From positions 181,189 through 245,188 of the forward strand of contig NZ_FOFP01000007.1 of NCBI RefSeq assembly GCF_900110925.1: a stretch of 64,000 nucleotides of DNA, given 5' to 3'. Below are positions 53,341 to 62,942 of this stretch, in pieces. Source of the stretch: Pseudomonas cuatrocienegasensis (GTDB taxonomy: Bacteria > Pseudomonadota > Gammaproteobacteria > Pseudomonadales > Pseudomonadaceae). The position numbers and the translations under genes were made by a program. The stretch's first letter is position 1; every line of letters starts with the position of its first letter. A model generated the notes under the pieces. That model searched no databases and was not told the origin of the DNA. It worked only from the letters and a program-made list of their open reading frames with translations.

Positions 53341-56079
53341 ATGACTGATCTGCCCCACCTGATGCACATGCACTCTTCCCCCGGCGGTCGTGCGCAGACG
53401 CCGTTTTTCCGTCCGCCACTGCCCAGTGGGTATGTGCCGCGGCCCCGTCTGTGCGAGCGTCTGCGGGCGGGCCTGGATGGTCGCCTGTTGTTGATCAGTG
53501 CGCCGGCAGGCTTCGGCAAGAGTTCTCTGGCCATCGAATTCTGCGAACAGTTACCGCTGCAATGGCAGAGCCTCTGGTTGGGGCTGAGTCATCGTGATGG
53601 CGATCCTGGGCGCTTTCTCGAGCGGCTGTTGAGTGGGCTGCAGGTGGTGTTCCCCGGTTTGGGTGAGGAAGCTCTGGGCCTGCTCAAGTTGCGCCAGCGG
53701 CACCAGCCATTTGCCTTCGAGCAATGGCTGGATGGCTTGCTCGACGAGCTGAGCCTGCGCCTGGACCCGCAGCGGCCTGTACTGGTCGTGCTGGATGACT
53801 ATCACCTGGCGCAAGGGGCAGTGCTCGATCGCTGTTTGCAGTTTCTGCTCAATCACCTGCCGGCCGGTTTGCTCTTGCTGGTGACAAGCCGCCAGCGCCC
53901 GGACTGGCATCTGGCTCGTCTGCGCCTGTCGCGCCAGTTGCTTGAGTTGCACGAACAGGACCTGCGCCTGACTGCCGATGAGACCACTGCGTTGATGGCC
54001 AGCCAGGGCACAGTGCTGGCGGGCGATGCATTCGCCACGTTGCTGCAGCGCAGCGAAGGTTGGGTCGCCGGCCTGCGTCTGTGGCTGCTGGCTGCAGCCG
54101 AAAGTGCTGCCGATGAACCGCCGCCAGTGCCCCATGGGGCCGAAGGACTGATCCGCGATTACCTGCTGGAAGAGGTCATAGAGCGCCAGCCGGCCGACGT
54201 CCAGATGTTTCTCTACGAGACCGCAAGCCAGGAGCGTTTCTGCGCAGAGCTCTGTGATGCGCTGCGCGATACCAGCGACAGTGCGGCGATTTTGCGGCAT
54301 TTGCAGGCGCACCAGGTATTTCTGGTGCCGCTGGACGAGCAGGGGCAGTGGTTTCGTTACCACCACCTGTTTTCTGATCTGCTGCGCGCACGGCCGACGC
54401 AGGATCTGCCGCGTTCGTCGGCCAGTCTGCATTTGCGTGCCTGCCGCTGGTTCAGTGCCCAAGGTCTTTTGGACGAGGCTATTGAGCAGGCGTTGCGCGC
54501 CGGGCAGCCGGATGTAGCGGCCAACCTGGTGCAAAACCTGTCCGAGGAGCAACTGCTGGCCGAGCAGAACGTGGTCACGCTGCTGCGCTGGAAGATGGAT
54601 TTGCCCGATAACCTGCTGGGCAGCACGCCGCGCCTGGTGGTGTTGTACAGCTGGGCGTTGGCGCTGGCTTGTCAGCTTGATGCGGCAGAAGAGCTGGCCA
54701 ACCAGCTGTGCCGGTTCTTCCCGGCGCCTACAGCGGCCCAGCAACAAGGCTTGCTGGCCCAGTGGCTAGCCATCAGTGGCGTGATTGCCCGTGGCCGTGG
54801 CCATCGCCAATTGGCGCAGACTTACTGTGGTGAAGCCTTGGCCGGGCTGCCCCGCGATCGTTACGGGCAGCGCCTGCTGTGTTTGTCTACGCTCGCCAAC
54901 CTGGCGATTGTCGACGGCGATCTGTGGCGTGCCCGTGGCCTCAATCGTGAGTCCCTGGAACTGGCGCAACGGGTCGGCAACCCCTTGTTCGAGGCCTTGA
55001 CCCATTACGACCGTGCGCGCGTATTGCAGGCCCGTGGCGAAGTCATGCGTGGGCTGGATGAGCTGAACCAGGGGCTGGTGCGCCTGCGCAGCTTGTCGGA
55101 GCAGCGTCATTATGCGGCGCGGGCGCGCCTGAATATCTACCTGGGGCATCTGTATACCCTGCGCCTGCAACCTGTGGAGGCTCGTCAGCGCTTGCAAGCC
55201 GGTATCACCGAGGCGCGGGCTTGCCGGGATATCGGTGTGCTGGTCGGCTACTGCGTGCTGGCCAGCCTGGACGGGCGCAGCGGCCGACTGCCTGAAGCGT
55301 TCGCGTTACTGGGCGAGGCCGAGCGGCTGATGCATATCTGGGATGTGCCAGCGGTCTATTACCTGGCGATGATCACCTTGACCAAGTGCGAACTGTGGCT
55401 CGCCCAAGGTCAGCTCGATCTGGCGGGTGCCTGGCTGGGCCGTTTGGCCGAAACCTATGGCGGTGAGCAGGCGGCGCCGGCCCCCGAGTTTCACCCGCAA
55501 CTGGCCCTGCACATCGAACTGCAACGCGCAGCCCTGGAGCGCCGGCTTGGCCAGGCCGATGCAGCGGAGCGCCGTCTGCGGGCACTTTGCCTGCGTGCGC
55601 AAAGCATGGGGTCGCAACTGTTTGCCGCCCTTGCTCTGGTGCAACTGACCCTGTTGCTGCGCCTGAGTGGGCGCGAGCGCGAGGCCCAGCAGCATTTCAA
55701 CCTGTGCCTGCAGGCCACGCCCGGGGGCGCCTTGTTGCCCTTTGCCGAACTGGTGGCGCACCAGCCGGACTGGACGCGCGAGCAACTGCGCACGCGCACT
55801 GCCTGCCCCTTGTGTCAGGCACTGACCAACGAGCTACCTGCCACCGCCGAGCATGTGGAGGCGCCAGCTGTGGAAAGCGCCGCCGAAGCACTCAGCTCGC
55901 GTGAACTGGCCGTGTTGCGGCTGATCGCCCTGGGCTGCTCCAATCAGGAGATCAGCGAGCGGCTGTTCATCTCCCTGCACACGGTCAAGACCCATGCGCG
56001 GCATATCAACAGCAAGCTTGGGGTTGAGCGCCGTACCCAGGCGGTGGCCCGCGCCAAGGGCTTGGGACTGCTGGGTTAG
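53341..56079 (+). CDS. MalT-like LuxR-family transcriptional regulator
   Basis: A 912-residue large ATP-dependent LuxR (LAL/MalT type) regulator. It has a Walker A (LISAPAGFGKSSLAIEF, ~50), Walker B VLVVLDDYHLAQ, a long helical TPR-like region (~400-800) and a C-terminal LuxR helix-turn-helix (SSRELAVLRLIALGCSNQEISERLFISLHTVKTHARHINSKL). It probably controls the adjacent ligase/DUF1302/DUF1329 genes, as recalled for P. putida. The start is uncertain: 53341 is the first ATG of the frame, an upstream GTG at 53305 is possible, and none has a good ribosome site. Confidence 0.88.
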   Translation: MTDLPHLMHMHSSPGGRAQTPFFRPPLPSGYVPRPRLCERLRAGLDGRLLLISAPAGFGKSSLAIEFCEQLPLQWQSLWLGLSHRDGDPGRFLERLLSGLQVVFPGLGEEALGLLKLRQRHQPFAFEQWLDGLLDELSLRLDPQRPVLVVLDDYHLAQGAVLDRCLQFLLNHLPAGLLLLVTSRQRPDWHLARLRLSRQLLELHEQDLRLTADETTALMASQGTVLAGDAFATLLQRSEGWVAGLRLWLLAAAESAADEPPPVPHGAEGLIRDYLLEEVIERQPADVQMFLYETASQERFCAELCDALRDTSDSAAILRHLQAHQVFLVPLDEQGQWFRYHHLFSDLLRARPTQDLPRSSASLHLRACRWFSAQGLLDEAIEQALRAGQPDVAANLVQNLSEEQLLAEQNVVTLLRWKMDLPDNLLGSTPRLVVLYSWALALACQLDAAEELANQLCRFFPAPTAAQQQGLLAQWLAISGVIARGRGHRQLAQTYCGEALAGLPRDRYGQRLLCLSTLANLAIVDGDLWRARGLNRESLELAQRVGNPLFEALTHYDRARVLQARGEVMRGLDELNQGLVRLRSLSEQRHYAARARLNIYLGHLYTLRLQPVEARQRLQAGITEARACRDIGVLVGYCVLASLDGRSGRLPEAFALLGEAERLMHIWDVPAVYYLAMITLTKCELWLAQGQLDLAGAWLGRLAETYGGEQAAPAPEFHPQLALHIELQRAALERRLGQADAAERRLRALCLRAQSMGSQLFAALALVQLTLLLRLSGREREAQQHFNLCLQATPGGALLPFAELVAHQPDWTREQLRTRTACPLCQALTNELPATAEHVEAPAVESAAEALSSRELAVLRLIALGCSNQEISERLFISLHTVKTHARHINSKLGVERRTQAVARAKGLGLLG

Positions 56080-56083
56080 GGAC

Positions 56084-56770
56084 TCAGGGCCGCAGTGCTT
56101 GCTGATAGGCCTGCTGCAACACCTGCATATCGCTGGCCGGCATGCCCGCGCAATGGCGGCCGAGTTGGCGCATGTCGTGGCGTGAGGCATCGCGCACGCG
56201 CCAGCGACGGCGGCTTTTTTCCAGGTCGAGCAGGGCGATTTCCAGATGCTGGTTTTCAGCGTCCACCACGCGGATAAATAGATGCTTGGCGTAGCAACAG
56301 CCATGCTGCCAGCGCGCCCCATGCAGGCGCGCCAATGTCCCACCGAGGGCCTGCAGCATGGCCTGGGTGAGCGCGGTGGGCTGGGTTTGGGCGTACCACT
56401 GTTCAAGGCTGATAAAACCTTCCAGGGCCTCGGTGACCAGCAGCGCTTGCCAGTGGCCATCCGCGTGCCGCGCCGCCGCATAGACCAGCCTGGGGGTGCT
56501 GATACCGAGACGCTTCAGGGCCAGGTAGGCATCCCGCTCGCGCAGGGCGGTAGGGCGGCCGACGGGGTGCATCAGGCTGCGATAGGTATGGCCGGTCTGG
56601 CGCTTGCAGTACAGCGCCGAGCGCGTCGGGTCACGCGGCGCCAGGAGCTGCACGCCGCTCTCGCCGCCACGGCGCTGGTTGGCGGGCTCGACCCAGGTGC
56701 CGGCACAGGCCCACCAGCGGTCGAACTCGCTGGTCAGGGCGGGGAGGATTGGCTGAATCAGGCTGGCCAT
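56084..56770 (-). CDS. inaA: InaA/WaaP-type lipopolysaccharide kinase
   Basis: A 228-residue protein kinase-like fold protein of the LPS-kinase InaA family: LYCKRQTGHTYRS (nucleotide-binding Lys region), RERDAYLALKRLGISTPRLVYA, LARLHGARWQHGCCYAKHLFI (catalytic HG-x-C-x-KH loop) and IALLDLEKSRRR. It likely phosphorylates LPS core sugars. Two starts are close: an ATGA overlap at 56776 and ATG 56770, which is 7 bases from AAGGAGG and preferred. The locus order (ColR, ColS, methyltransferase, kinase) matches the P. aeruginosa warA/warB region from memory. Confidence 0.85.
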   Translation of the reverse strand: MASLIQPILPALTSEFDRWWACAGTWVEPANQRRGGESGVQLLAPRDPTRSALYCKRQTGHTYRSLMHPVGRPTALRERDAYLALKRLGISTPRLVYAAARHADGHWQALLVTEALEGFISLEQWYAQTQPTALTQAMLQALGGTLARLHGARWQHGCCYAKHLFIRVVDAENQHLEIALLDLEKSRRRWRVRDASRHDMRQLGRHCAGMPASDMQVLQQAYQQALRP

Positions 56771-56772
56771 GT

Positions 56773-57462
56773 TCATGCCTCCTTGCGCAGGGTATAGGTG
56801 CGCCAAAGCGCATAGCCGGGCAGGAAGTCCTGGTGGCCGACAATGTGAAAGCCGGCCTGGCGAAATTCGCTTTCGATCACCTTGCGCGCAATCACAAAAC
56901 GATTGCCGTGCTGGGGCGCGCGGCCCTCGGCGAGGCGGCGTTGTTCCAGGCGGCGGCGTTTCCAGGCCTTGTAGTTGCCATCGACCCACAGCGAGACGAT
57001 CAGCGAGTCACGGCTGACCCGATGGAACTCGCGCAGGATCGCCAGGCGGTGTTCGGCGGACTCGATGTGGTGCAGCAAGCGGATGCAGAAAATGCAGTCC
57101 ACGGCCTTGTCGCCCAAGTCGATGGCGAAGGCCGACGTCTTGAAGGTATTGACCCGTGCAACCACCGCCTTGGGCTGGGCGGCCCGTGCCGTGGCCAGCA
57201 TGTCGGCAGAGTTATCGGCAGCCAGGATCACCCGGTTCGGTTGTTCGCTGAGCAGCGGCCAGAAACGCCCGGCGCCGCAGGGGAGGTCGAGTACCAGATT
57301 AGGCTCATCGACTTGTTTCAGTGCCTGGCGTGCGACCTGCACGTCGCGCCAGTGCGACAGACGCCGTGCCAGGCCATCCTGGTGCTTGTGCAGATACTGC
57401 TGGGCGTGGTCCTGGTCGTATTTGCGGGAAAACTCGAGCTCGACGGGGCTGGGCTTGAACAT
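56773..57462 (-). CDS. warA: class I SAM-dependent methyltransferase (WarA-like)
   Basis: A 229-residue methyltransferase with motif I LVLDLPCGAGRFWPLL, an acidic motif II (ILAADNS), and DCIFCIRLLHHIE. Located between colS and the InaA-type kinase, it corresponds by position to WarA, an LPS-modifying methyltransferase reported in P. aeruginosa. I assign the symbol by context, so with caution. MFKPSPVE at 57462 is preferred to an upstream in-frame Met. Confidence 0.8.
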   Translation of the reverse strand: MFKPSPVELEFSRKYDQDHAQQYLHKHQDGLARRLSHWRDVQVARQALKQVDEPNLVLDLPCGAGRFWPLLSEQPNRVILAADNSADMLATARAAQPKAVVARVNTFKTSAFAIDLGDKAVDCIFCIRLLHHIESAEHRLAILREFHRVSRDSLIVSLWVDGNYKAWKRRRLEQRRLAEGRAPQHGNRFVIARKVIESEFRQAGFHIVGHQDFLPGYALWRTYTLRKEA

Positions 57463-57544
57463 GGCGCGGCATCCACTGAAGAAGGTGAGTGCCACGCTAG
57501 AGGGTCATGCATCAAGCGCGCGTCAAAAGGATGTGAAAAATTCG

Positions 57545-58810
57545 TCAAGAGGGGACGTTGAGTTTGACGTTGAAGCAGGTTCCGCCGCTTTGCAAGCTGC
57601 TCACGGTAATTGTCCAGCCCTGCTTGCTACAAATCCGCTTGACCAGCGAGAGCCCCAACCCCAGTCCTTCGCCTCGTGCTTGGGGACCGCGCACGAAGGG
57701 CTCAAATATTTGCGCCTGCTGCGCCAGTGGGATGCCTGCACCGGTGTCCTCGACCCGAAAACCACCTGGCCCGGTGATCAACTGCACCGCACCATGCTCG
57801 GTGTAGTGCAGCGCGTTGCGCAGTAGATTGGACATCACCGTGCCGAGGAAGGTGGTGTCGTATTGGCCGTGATCCGGACCGGTTTCCTGGTAGTCGAAGC
57901 GCAATCCTTTCTCCTCGAACAGCGGACCCCAACGTGCGACCTGAGCGGCGCTGACGGTTGCCAGCGAGTCCTTGCCTGCTGGCTGCGCGCTGTGGCCGCG
58001 CGCCAGCAGCAAAAATGCCTGAACCAAATTGCGCATTTCCTCGGCCGCCCGTTCGATGCGTCCCAGTTGCTCGCGCTCTCGCGGTGACAGAGGCGCCTCG
58101 GCCAACAGCTCGCAGGAACTGGCGATGATCATTAGCGGCGTGCGCAGCTCATGGCTGACGTCGCTGGTGAATAGTTGCTCGCGCTCCAGAGCCTGGCGTA
58201 CCTGCCCGAGGGTACTGTCAAACGCCTCAGCCAACTGGCCCACCTCATCGTTGGGGTACTCCGCAGCCAACGCTGGTGCTAATGGGTGCAGTTGGTCGCG
58301 ATGGCGAACCTGTTGTGCCAGTCGGGTGACGGGGGCCATGACCTTGCGTGCCATGACCAGCCCTAGGCCCCAGGCGCCAAGTACGGTGAGCAGAAATCCG
58401 GCCAATACGACATTGAACAGAGCCTGTTCGCGGGCCTCGAATTCACGCTGCTCCTGGACCAGCAGGTAGCGCTGGCCGTTGATGGTCTGGCTGTAGGCAT
58501 AGAACGAGTAGTCGTCTTCCACGACCTCGGTGAAGCCATCACCGAGTCTGGCGAATTGCGCTGGAATGGCATAGGCCGGCAACCCTGAGGCGTACAGGCG
58601 AGTGCTCGCGTCCAGGCGTGGCGGACGGTTATGTGCAAGGTCTTCTTGCAGTACCGTATCGAGCTGGCGACGCAGCTCCTGGGAAACCAGGTGTTCCTCT
58701 ATGAAATGCACCACGGCGACGATGCTTAGAGAAAACAGGCCACTGACCAAAAAAGTCATCAGCACGAAGGCGATCAGGATGCGCCGGGCGAACGGCTGTT
58801 TCGACAGCAT
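57545..58810 (-). CDS. colS: sensor histidine kinase ColS
   Basis: A 421-residue membrane sensor kinase with two membrane helices (LIAFVLMTFLVSGLFSLSIVAVV; NVVLAGFLLTVLGAWGLGLVM) enclosing a short periplasmic domain rich in Glu and His (FIEEHLVSQE near the first helix). It continues with HAMP, HisKA (FTSDVSHELRTPLMI) and HATPase (NLLRNALHYTEHG; GLGLGLSLV). Identity as ColS rests on its partner and neighbours. ColS responds to zinc and iron in P. putida. It starts 3 bases after colR. Confidence 0.88.
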   Translation of the reverse strand: MLSKQPFARRILIAFVLMTFLVSGLFSLSIVAVVHFIEEHLVSQELRRQLDTVLQEDLAHNRPPRLDASTRLYASGLPAYAIPAQFARLGDGFTEVVEDDYSFYAYSQTINGQRYLLVQEQREFEAREQALFNVVLAGFLLTVLGAWGLGLVMARKVMAPVTRLAQQVRHRDQLHPLAPALAAEYPNDEVGQLAEAFDSTLGQVRQALEREQLFTSDVSHELRTPLMIIASSCELLAEAPLSPREREQLGRIERAAEEMRNLVQAFLLLARGHSAQPAGKDSLATVSAAQVARWGPLFEEKGLRFDYQETGPDHGQYDTTFLGTVMSNLLRNALHYTEHGAVQLITGPGGFRVEDTGAGIPLAQQAQIFEPFVRGPQARGEGLGLGLSLVKRICSKQGWTITVSSLQSGGTCFNVKLNVPS

Positions 58811-58813
58811 GGT

Positions 58814-59482
58814 TTACTCCGCGAGGCGATAGCCTACGCCATGCAGTGTGTGCAGCAGGGCGGTGGTGAAGGGTTTATCAAGAACTTGGCGCAACTGGTG
58901 AATATGGCTGCGCAGGCTGTCGCTGTCGGGGCAATCATCGCCCCACAGCGCTTCCTCAAGGGCTTCGCGACGCACCACTGCCGGGCTTTTCTGCATCAGC
59001 ACGGCCAGTATCTTCAGCCCGATGGGATTGAGCTTGAGCGGCTGGCCGGCGCGGCTGACGGTCAGGGTATCGAGGTCGTAGAGCAGATCGGCGACCTTCA
59101 ACTGACGTTTGCGGCTGCCCTGGCTGCGGCGCAGGATGGCCTCGATCCGCGCCACCAGTTCGGACAACGCGAACGGTTTGATCAGGTAATCGTCCGCCCC
59201 GGCCTGCAAGCCTTGCAGGCGATCATCCAACGTATCGCGAGCGGTCAGCATAAGGATCGGCACCTCATTGCGCGCGTCCTCACGTAGGCGCTTGCAGACC
59301 TGAAAACCGTCGATGCCCGGCAACATGATATCGAGCACGATCAGGTCGTAATGGCCGGTACTGGCCAAGTGCAGCCCGCTCAGCCCGTCCTGGGCACAGT
59401 CGACGGTAAAACCTTTGAGCTGTAGATAGTCGAGCACGTTTGCGAGGATGTCACGGTTGTCTTCGATGACCAGGATGCGCAT
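58814..59482 (-). CDS. colR: response regulator ColR
   Basis: A 222-residue OmpR-family regulator with a receiver (VIEDNRD acidic pocket, phospho-Asp in LIVLDIMLPGIDG, Lys in DDYLIKPFAL) and a winged-helix DNA-binding domain (LNPIGLKILAVLMQ, DSLRSHIHQLRQVLDKPF). The N terminus MRILVIEDNRDILANVLDYL closely resembles ColR as I recall it. It is divergent from the LTA-synthase-like gene, a possible target. Confidence 0.9.
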   Translation of the reverse strand: MRILVIEDNRDILANVLDYLQLKGFTVDCAQDGLSGLHLASTGHYDLIVLDIMLPGIDGFQVCKRLREDARNEVPILMLTARDTLDDRLQGLQAGADDYLIKPFALSELVARIEAILRRSQGSRKRQLKVADLLYDLDTLTVSRAGQPLKLNPIGLKILAVLMQKSPAVVRREALEEALWGDDCPDSDSLRSHIHQLRQVLDKPFTTALLHTLHGVGYRLAE

Positions 59483-59584
59483 CGCTCTGCGACCTCTTTG
59501 ACGGTTTTTTCACATCGCCTTGACGCTGGCCTCACAGATGCCTGGGCACAGTGGTAGCAGGTTAATTCTGTAAGGACCGAGACG

Positions 59585-61543
59585 ATGCATCAGTTTCATT
59601 ATGCGCAGCTTCGCTACCTGGCGATCATCGCGCTGACTTGGCTAGCGGTCTTCTTTCTGACGCGCACTGTACTACTTGTCAGCCATTGGACGCAGGCTAG
59701 CCTAAGCCTGATGGGCCTGCCCAGCCTGTATGGCATCGGCCTAGTATACGACCTGGCCTTTTTGCTCTACGCCCTCGCGCCCATGGCGCTGTACCTGCTG
59801 TTATGCCCGAACCTGTTGTGGCGCCAGCGCTGGCATCAGCGAGTGTTGCTCGGCCTGTCTGGGCTGAGCCTGTTTGTCATGCTGTTCAGTGCCGTAGCCG
59901 AGTGGCTGTTCTGGGACGAGTTCGGCGTGCGCTTCAATTTCATTGCCGTCGACTACCTGGTGTATTCCAAGGAGGTGCTCGATAACATCCTTGAGTCTTA
60001 TCCGGTCTACCCCTTGCTGGCGCTATTGGGCCTGATTGCGACAGGGCTGACATGGCTGCTGCGCCCAGCGATCATGGCGGCGCTGCAGGCCCCGCGCCTG
60101 CCCCCAGCGGGCGTAGGGATGGGCCTGGTGGTGCTATTGGGGCTGCTCTGCTTGAATAGCCTGTTGATTGGCCAAGATGCTCCACGCAGCACGGGTGGCA
60201 ATGCGTATCAGCGCGAGTTGGCCAGCAACGGGCCGTTCCAGTTCTTTGCCGCGTTTCGCAACAACGAGCTGGACTATCGCCAGTTCTACAGCACGCTGCC
60301 CGAGCCAGCTGTGGCCAGCCTGTTGCGCGATGAGGTGGGTGAACCGAATGCCCGCTTTATCGGCAATGATCCGCAAGACATTCGCCGGGTCATCGACAAC
60401 CCCGGCATCGCCCGCTCGCTCAATGTGGTGCTGGTAACGGTCGAGAGCCTGAGTGCACGTTACCTGGGGAGCTTCGGCGACCCACGCGGGCTGACGCCCA
60501 ACCTGGATGCGCTGCGTGGACAAAGCCTGGTATTCAGCAACTTCTACGCCACCGGCACGCGGACAGACCGTGGCCTGGAGGCGCTGACCCTGTCGATTCC
60601 GCCCACGCCGGGTCGCTCCATCGTCAAGCGTATTGGCCGCGAGTCCGGTTATGCCGGCCTTGGCCAGCAACTGCGCAGCAAGGGCTATGACAGCGTATTC
60701 CTCTACGGCGGCCGCGGTTACTTCGACAATATGAACGCGTTCTTTGCCGGCAATGGCTACCGCATCGTCGACCAGAGCAGTGTGGCGTCCGCCGATATCC
60801 ATTTCGAGAACGCCTGGGGCATGTGCGATGAAGACCTTTATGCCCAGGCACTCAAGGTGGCGGACCGCGACGCGGCGTCCGATACGCCATTTTTCCTGCA
60901 GTTGATGACCACCTCCAACCACCGGCCCTACACCTATCCAGACGGGCGCATCGACATTGCCTCCGGCGAAGGCCGCGAAGGCGCGGTCAAGTACACCGAC
61001 TACGCCATCGGCCAGTTCCTCGCCCAGGCCCGTGAGAAACCCTGGTTCGCCCGTACCCTGTTCGTCTTTGTTGCGGACCACACTGCCGGCAGTGCGGGCA
61101 AGGAAGACCTGCCAGTGGCCAACTACCACATCCCCCTGTTCATTTATGCCCCAGGCCTGGTCCAGCCTCGCGAGATCAGCGATGTCGCCAGCCAGATAGA
61201 CGTGGCGCCGACCCTCATGGGCCTGCTCAACCAGGATTACACCTCGACCTTCTTCGGCCACAACCTGCTGCGTGATGACCGCGCGCCCGGTCGCGCACTG
61301 CTGGGTAACTACCAGCATCTGGGGCTATTCGACGGCCACAGCCTGGCCATTCTCAGCCCTCGACACGGCATGCGCCGACATGACGACGCGCTGGACCTGA
61401 GCCGGGAAAGCCGCGTGGATACGGACGACCCGCTGCTGCGCCGCGACATTGCCTATTACCAGGGCGCCAGTCATGCCTTCCAGGCAGGACTACTGGCCTG
61501 GCAGGCAAAACCTGCGTCAGCGACCGCGCTTAGCCAGCGTTGA
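59585..61543 (+). CDS. LTA synthase-like phosphoglycerol/phosphoethanolamine transferase
   Basis: A 652-residue protein with about five N-terminal membrane helices (~10-200) and a C-terminal sulfatase-fold domain outside the membrane (~280-620). It carries the nucleophile Thr region FYATGTRTDRGLEAL, TVESLSARYLGSFG (metal Glu), SNHRPYTYPDG and FVADHTAGS. Family members transfer phosphoglycerol or phosphoethanolamine; in Gram-negatives the target may be LPS or glucans. It is divergent from colR and 41 bases ahead of a PAP2 phosphatase gene. Confidence 0.88.
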   Translation: MHQFHYAQLRYLAIIALTWLAVFFLTRTVLLVSHWTQASLSLMGLPSLYGIGLVYDLAFLLYALAPMALYLLLCPNLLWRQRWHQRVLLGLSGLSLFVMLFSAVAEWLFWDEFGVRFNFIAVDYLVYSKEVLDNILESYPVYPLLALLGLIATGLTWLLRPAIMAALQAPRLPPAGVGMGLVVLLGLLCLNSLLIGQDAPRSTGGNAYQRELASNGPFQFFAAFRNNELDYRQFYSTLPEPAVASLLRDEVGEPNARFIGNDPQDIRRVIDNPGIARSLNVVLVTVESLSARYLGSFGDPRGLTPNLDALRGQSLVFSNFYATGTRTDRGLEALTLSIPPTPGRSIVKRIGRESGYAGLGQQLRSKGYDSVFLYGGRGYFDNMNAFFAGNGYRIVDQSSVASADIHFENAWGMCDEDLYAQALKVADRDAASDTPFFLQLMTTSNHRPYTYPDGRIDIASGEGREGAVKYTDYAIGQFLAQAREKPWFARTLFVFVADHTAGSAGKEDLPVANYHIPLFIYAPGLVQPREISDVASQIDVAPTLMGLLNQDYTSTFFGHNLLRDDRAPGRALLGNYQHLGLFDGHSLAILSPRHGMRRHDDALDLSRESRVDTDDPLLRRDIAYYQGASHAFQAGLLAWQAKPASATALSQR

Positions 61544-61584
61544 GCTGCACCTAGCTACCGATGCCTGTTATGGAGTTTTGCAAG

Positions 61585-62328
61585 ATGCCTGTCATCCCTT
61601 CGCGCCCTTTTGATTTTCGCCTCGGTCTAGGTATTCCCTTGTTATTGATGGCACTGCTGTTGGCGGTTGAACTCAGCCCGCTGGATTTTGCCTTGGCGCA
61701 CCTGTTTTACACACCAGGGGACGGCTTTGTCGGACGCCACAGCTTCTGGCTAGAAGACATCCTGCATGACCGGGCCAAACAGGCGGTGATCGTGCTTGGC
61801 GTACTGGCCATCGGCGGTTTCCTGCTCAGCCTGTTGCCGACCCGGCTACGGCCATGGCGCAGGACCCTCGGGTATCTGGTGCTGGCGCTCGGCCTGTCGA
61901 CCAGCATCATCAACCCGCTAAAAACCCTGACCGGCGTGCACTGCCCCTGGAGCCTCAGCGAGTTTGGCGGCAACCAGGCGTTCGCTCCGTTGTTGGGCGC
62001 GCATGTCGCGACCGACAAACCCGGGCGCTGCTTGCCGGGTGGTCATGCAGCATCCGGTTTCAGCCTACTGGCATTGTTCTTCGCCCTGCGGGATCGCCAG
62101 CCGCGGGTTGCCCGTGTAGCACTGATCGTCGCGCTGGGGCTGGGCAGTATCTTTTCCCTGGGACGGATGATGCAGGGCGCGCATTTTCTCTCGCATAACC
62201 TCTGGACGCTGCTGCTCGACTGGACCATCTGCCTGTTGATATACCGCGTGTTGCTGTATCGGCCTGCACCTATTCTGCCGGCACAGGCGCGCACAGGTTT
62301 ACGGGTGCAACAGCAGGGGCAAACCTGA
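61585..62328 (+). CDS. PAP2 family membrane phosphatase
   Basis: A 247-residue membrane protein with about six helices and the tripartite PAP2 motif: K-x6-P (KTLTGVHCPW), the PSGH-type PGGHAASGFS, and SLGRMMQGAHFLSHNLWT with catalytic His. It resembles lipid A or lipid phosphatases (LpxE/LpxT-like). MPVIPSRP at 61585, with GGAG upstream, is preferred to an earlier Met. It overlaps the next lipoprotein by TGATG. Confidence 0.87.
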   Translation: MPVIPSRPFDFRLGLGIPLLLMALLLAVELSPLDFALAHLFYTPGDGFVGRHSFWLEDILHDRAKQAVIVLGVLAIGGFLLSLLPTRLRPWRRTLGYLVLALGLSTSIINPLKTLTGVHCPWSLSEFGGNQAFAPLLGAHVATDKPGRCLPGGHAASGFSLLALFFALRDRQPRVARVALIVALGLGSIFSLGRMMQGAHFLSHNLWTLLLDWTICLLIYRVLLYRPAPILPAQARTGLRVQQQGQT

Positions 62329-62690
62329 TGCGCCTGCCGCTCTTGTGCCATGCCGGCCTGCTGGGGCTAAGCGTTTTGCTGCTGGGCGGCTGCCAGAGTA
62401 CGGCTCAGCAACTGCTCGCCGAGGGTTACCCGGTAGTATTCGTCGAGGGCTTTGAGGCGGGTTGCCAGAGCGGCCTGCAGGCGGCAGGCGGGTTGCAGCG
62501 CTTTCGCAAGGATGTGCCGCGCTACCTGGCGGTGCCGGAGTACGCGGTGGGTTGGGACGACGCTTTTCGGCAATGCCAGGCGGGGCGCGAGTACGAGCAT
62601 CGCCGAGCTCTGCGCGGCGATGATGAGCGTGATGAAACGTGGCGCGAGCATGTCGATCAGGCTATGGGGCGCGCCCTGCGTCGGCCGTAA
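62328..62690 (+). CDS. small lipoprotein, unknown function
   Basis: A 120-residue lipoprotein with signal and lipobox (LLGLSVLLLGGC). The mature part is soluble with two Cys (GCQSGLQAAGG; QCQAGREYEHR). Its start overlaps the PAP2 gene by one base, so it is third in the LTA-synthase-like/PAP2/lipoprotein operon. No known domain is recognised. Confidence 0.75.
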   Translation: MRLPLLCHAGLLGLSVLLLGGCQSTAQQLLAEGYPVVFVEGFEAGCQSGLQAAGGLQRFRKDVPRYLAVPEYAVGWDDAFRQCQAGREYEHRRALRGDDERDETWREHVDQAMGRALRRP

Positions 62691-62942
62691 TGCTGAAGAA
62701 CGGCCCGTTTAGTGGCGTGCCAACTTGAATGCGTCAGCCGTGACTAGCTGCGATTGTGCTGACCGCCACATCATTGAAGTCGCGCTGCAGTACGCATCAC
62801 CTCATTCAAGGTGGGCGAGACGCAAGCGGATGCCTTTCCCTATACTGCGGCTCCTTGGCCTCCAGCATGCTGGCAGCCTGGGTTCGAATCACTATCGCGG
62901 CGGCCGGCATCCGGCGGCCCGTGTTGCAGAGGGGAGTGAACG
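62691..62942 (+). promoter_or_regulatory. promoter region of the serine acetyltransferase gene
   Basis: A 252-base gap with a TATACT near 62840 as a possible -10 and GGGGAG before the start. A gggttcgaatc at 62880-62890 looks like a tRNA T-loop, but no cloverleaf forms around it. Confidence 0.45.

Noticed and set aside
62878..62895. tRNA-like T-loop gggttcgaatc
   Set aside because: No acceptor, D or anticodon arm can be folded around it, and the T-stem does not pair.
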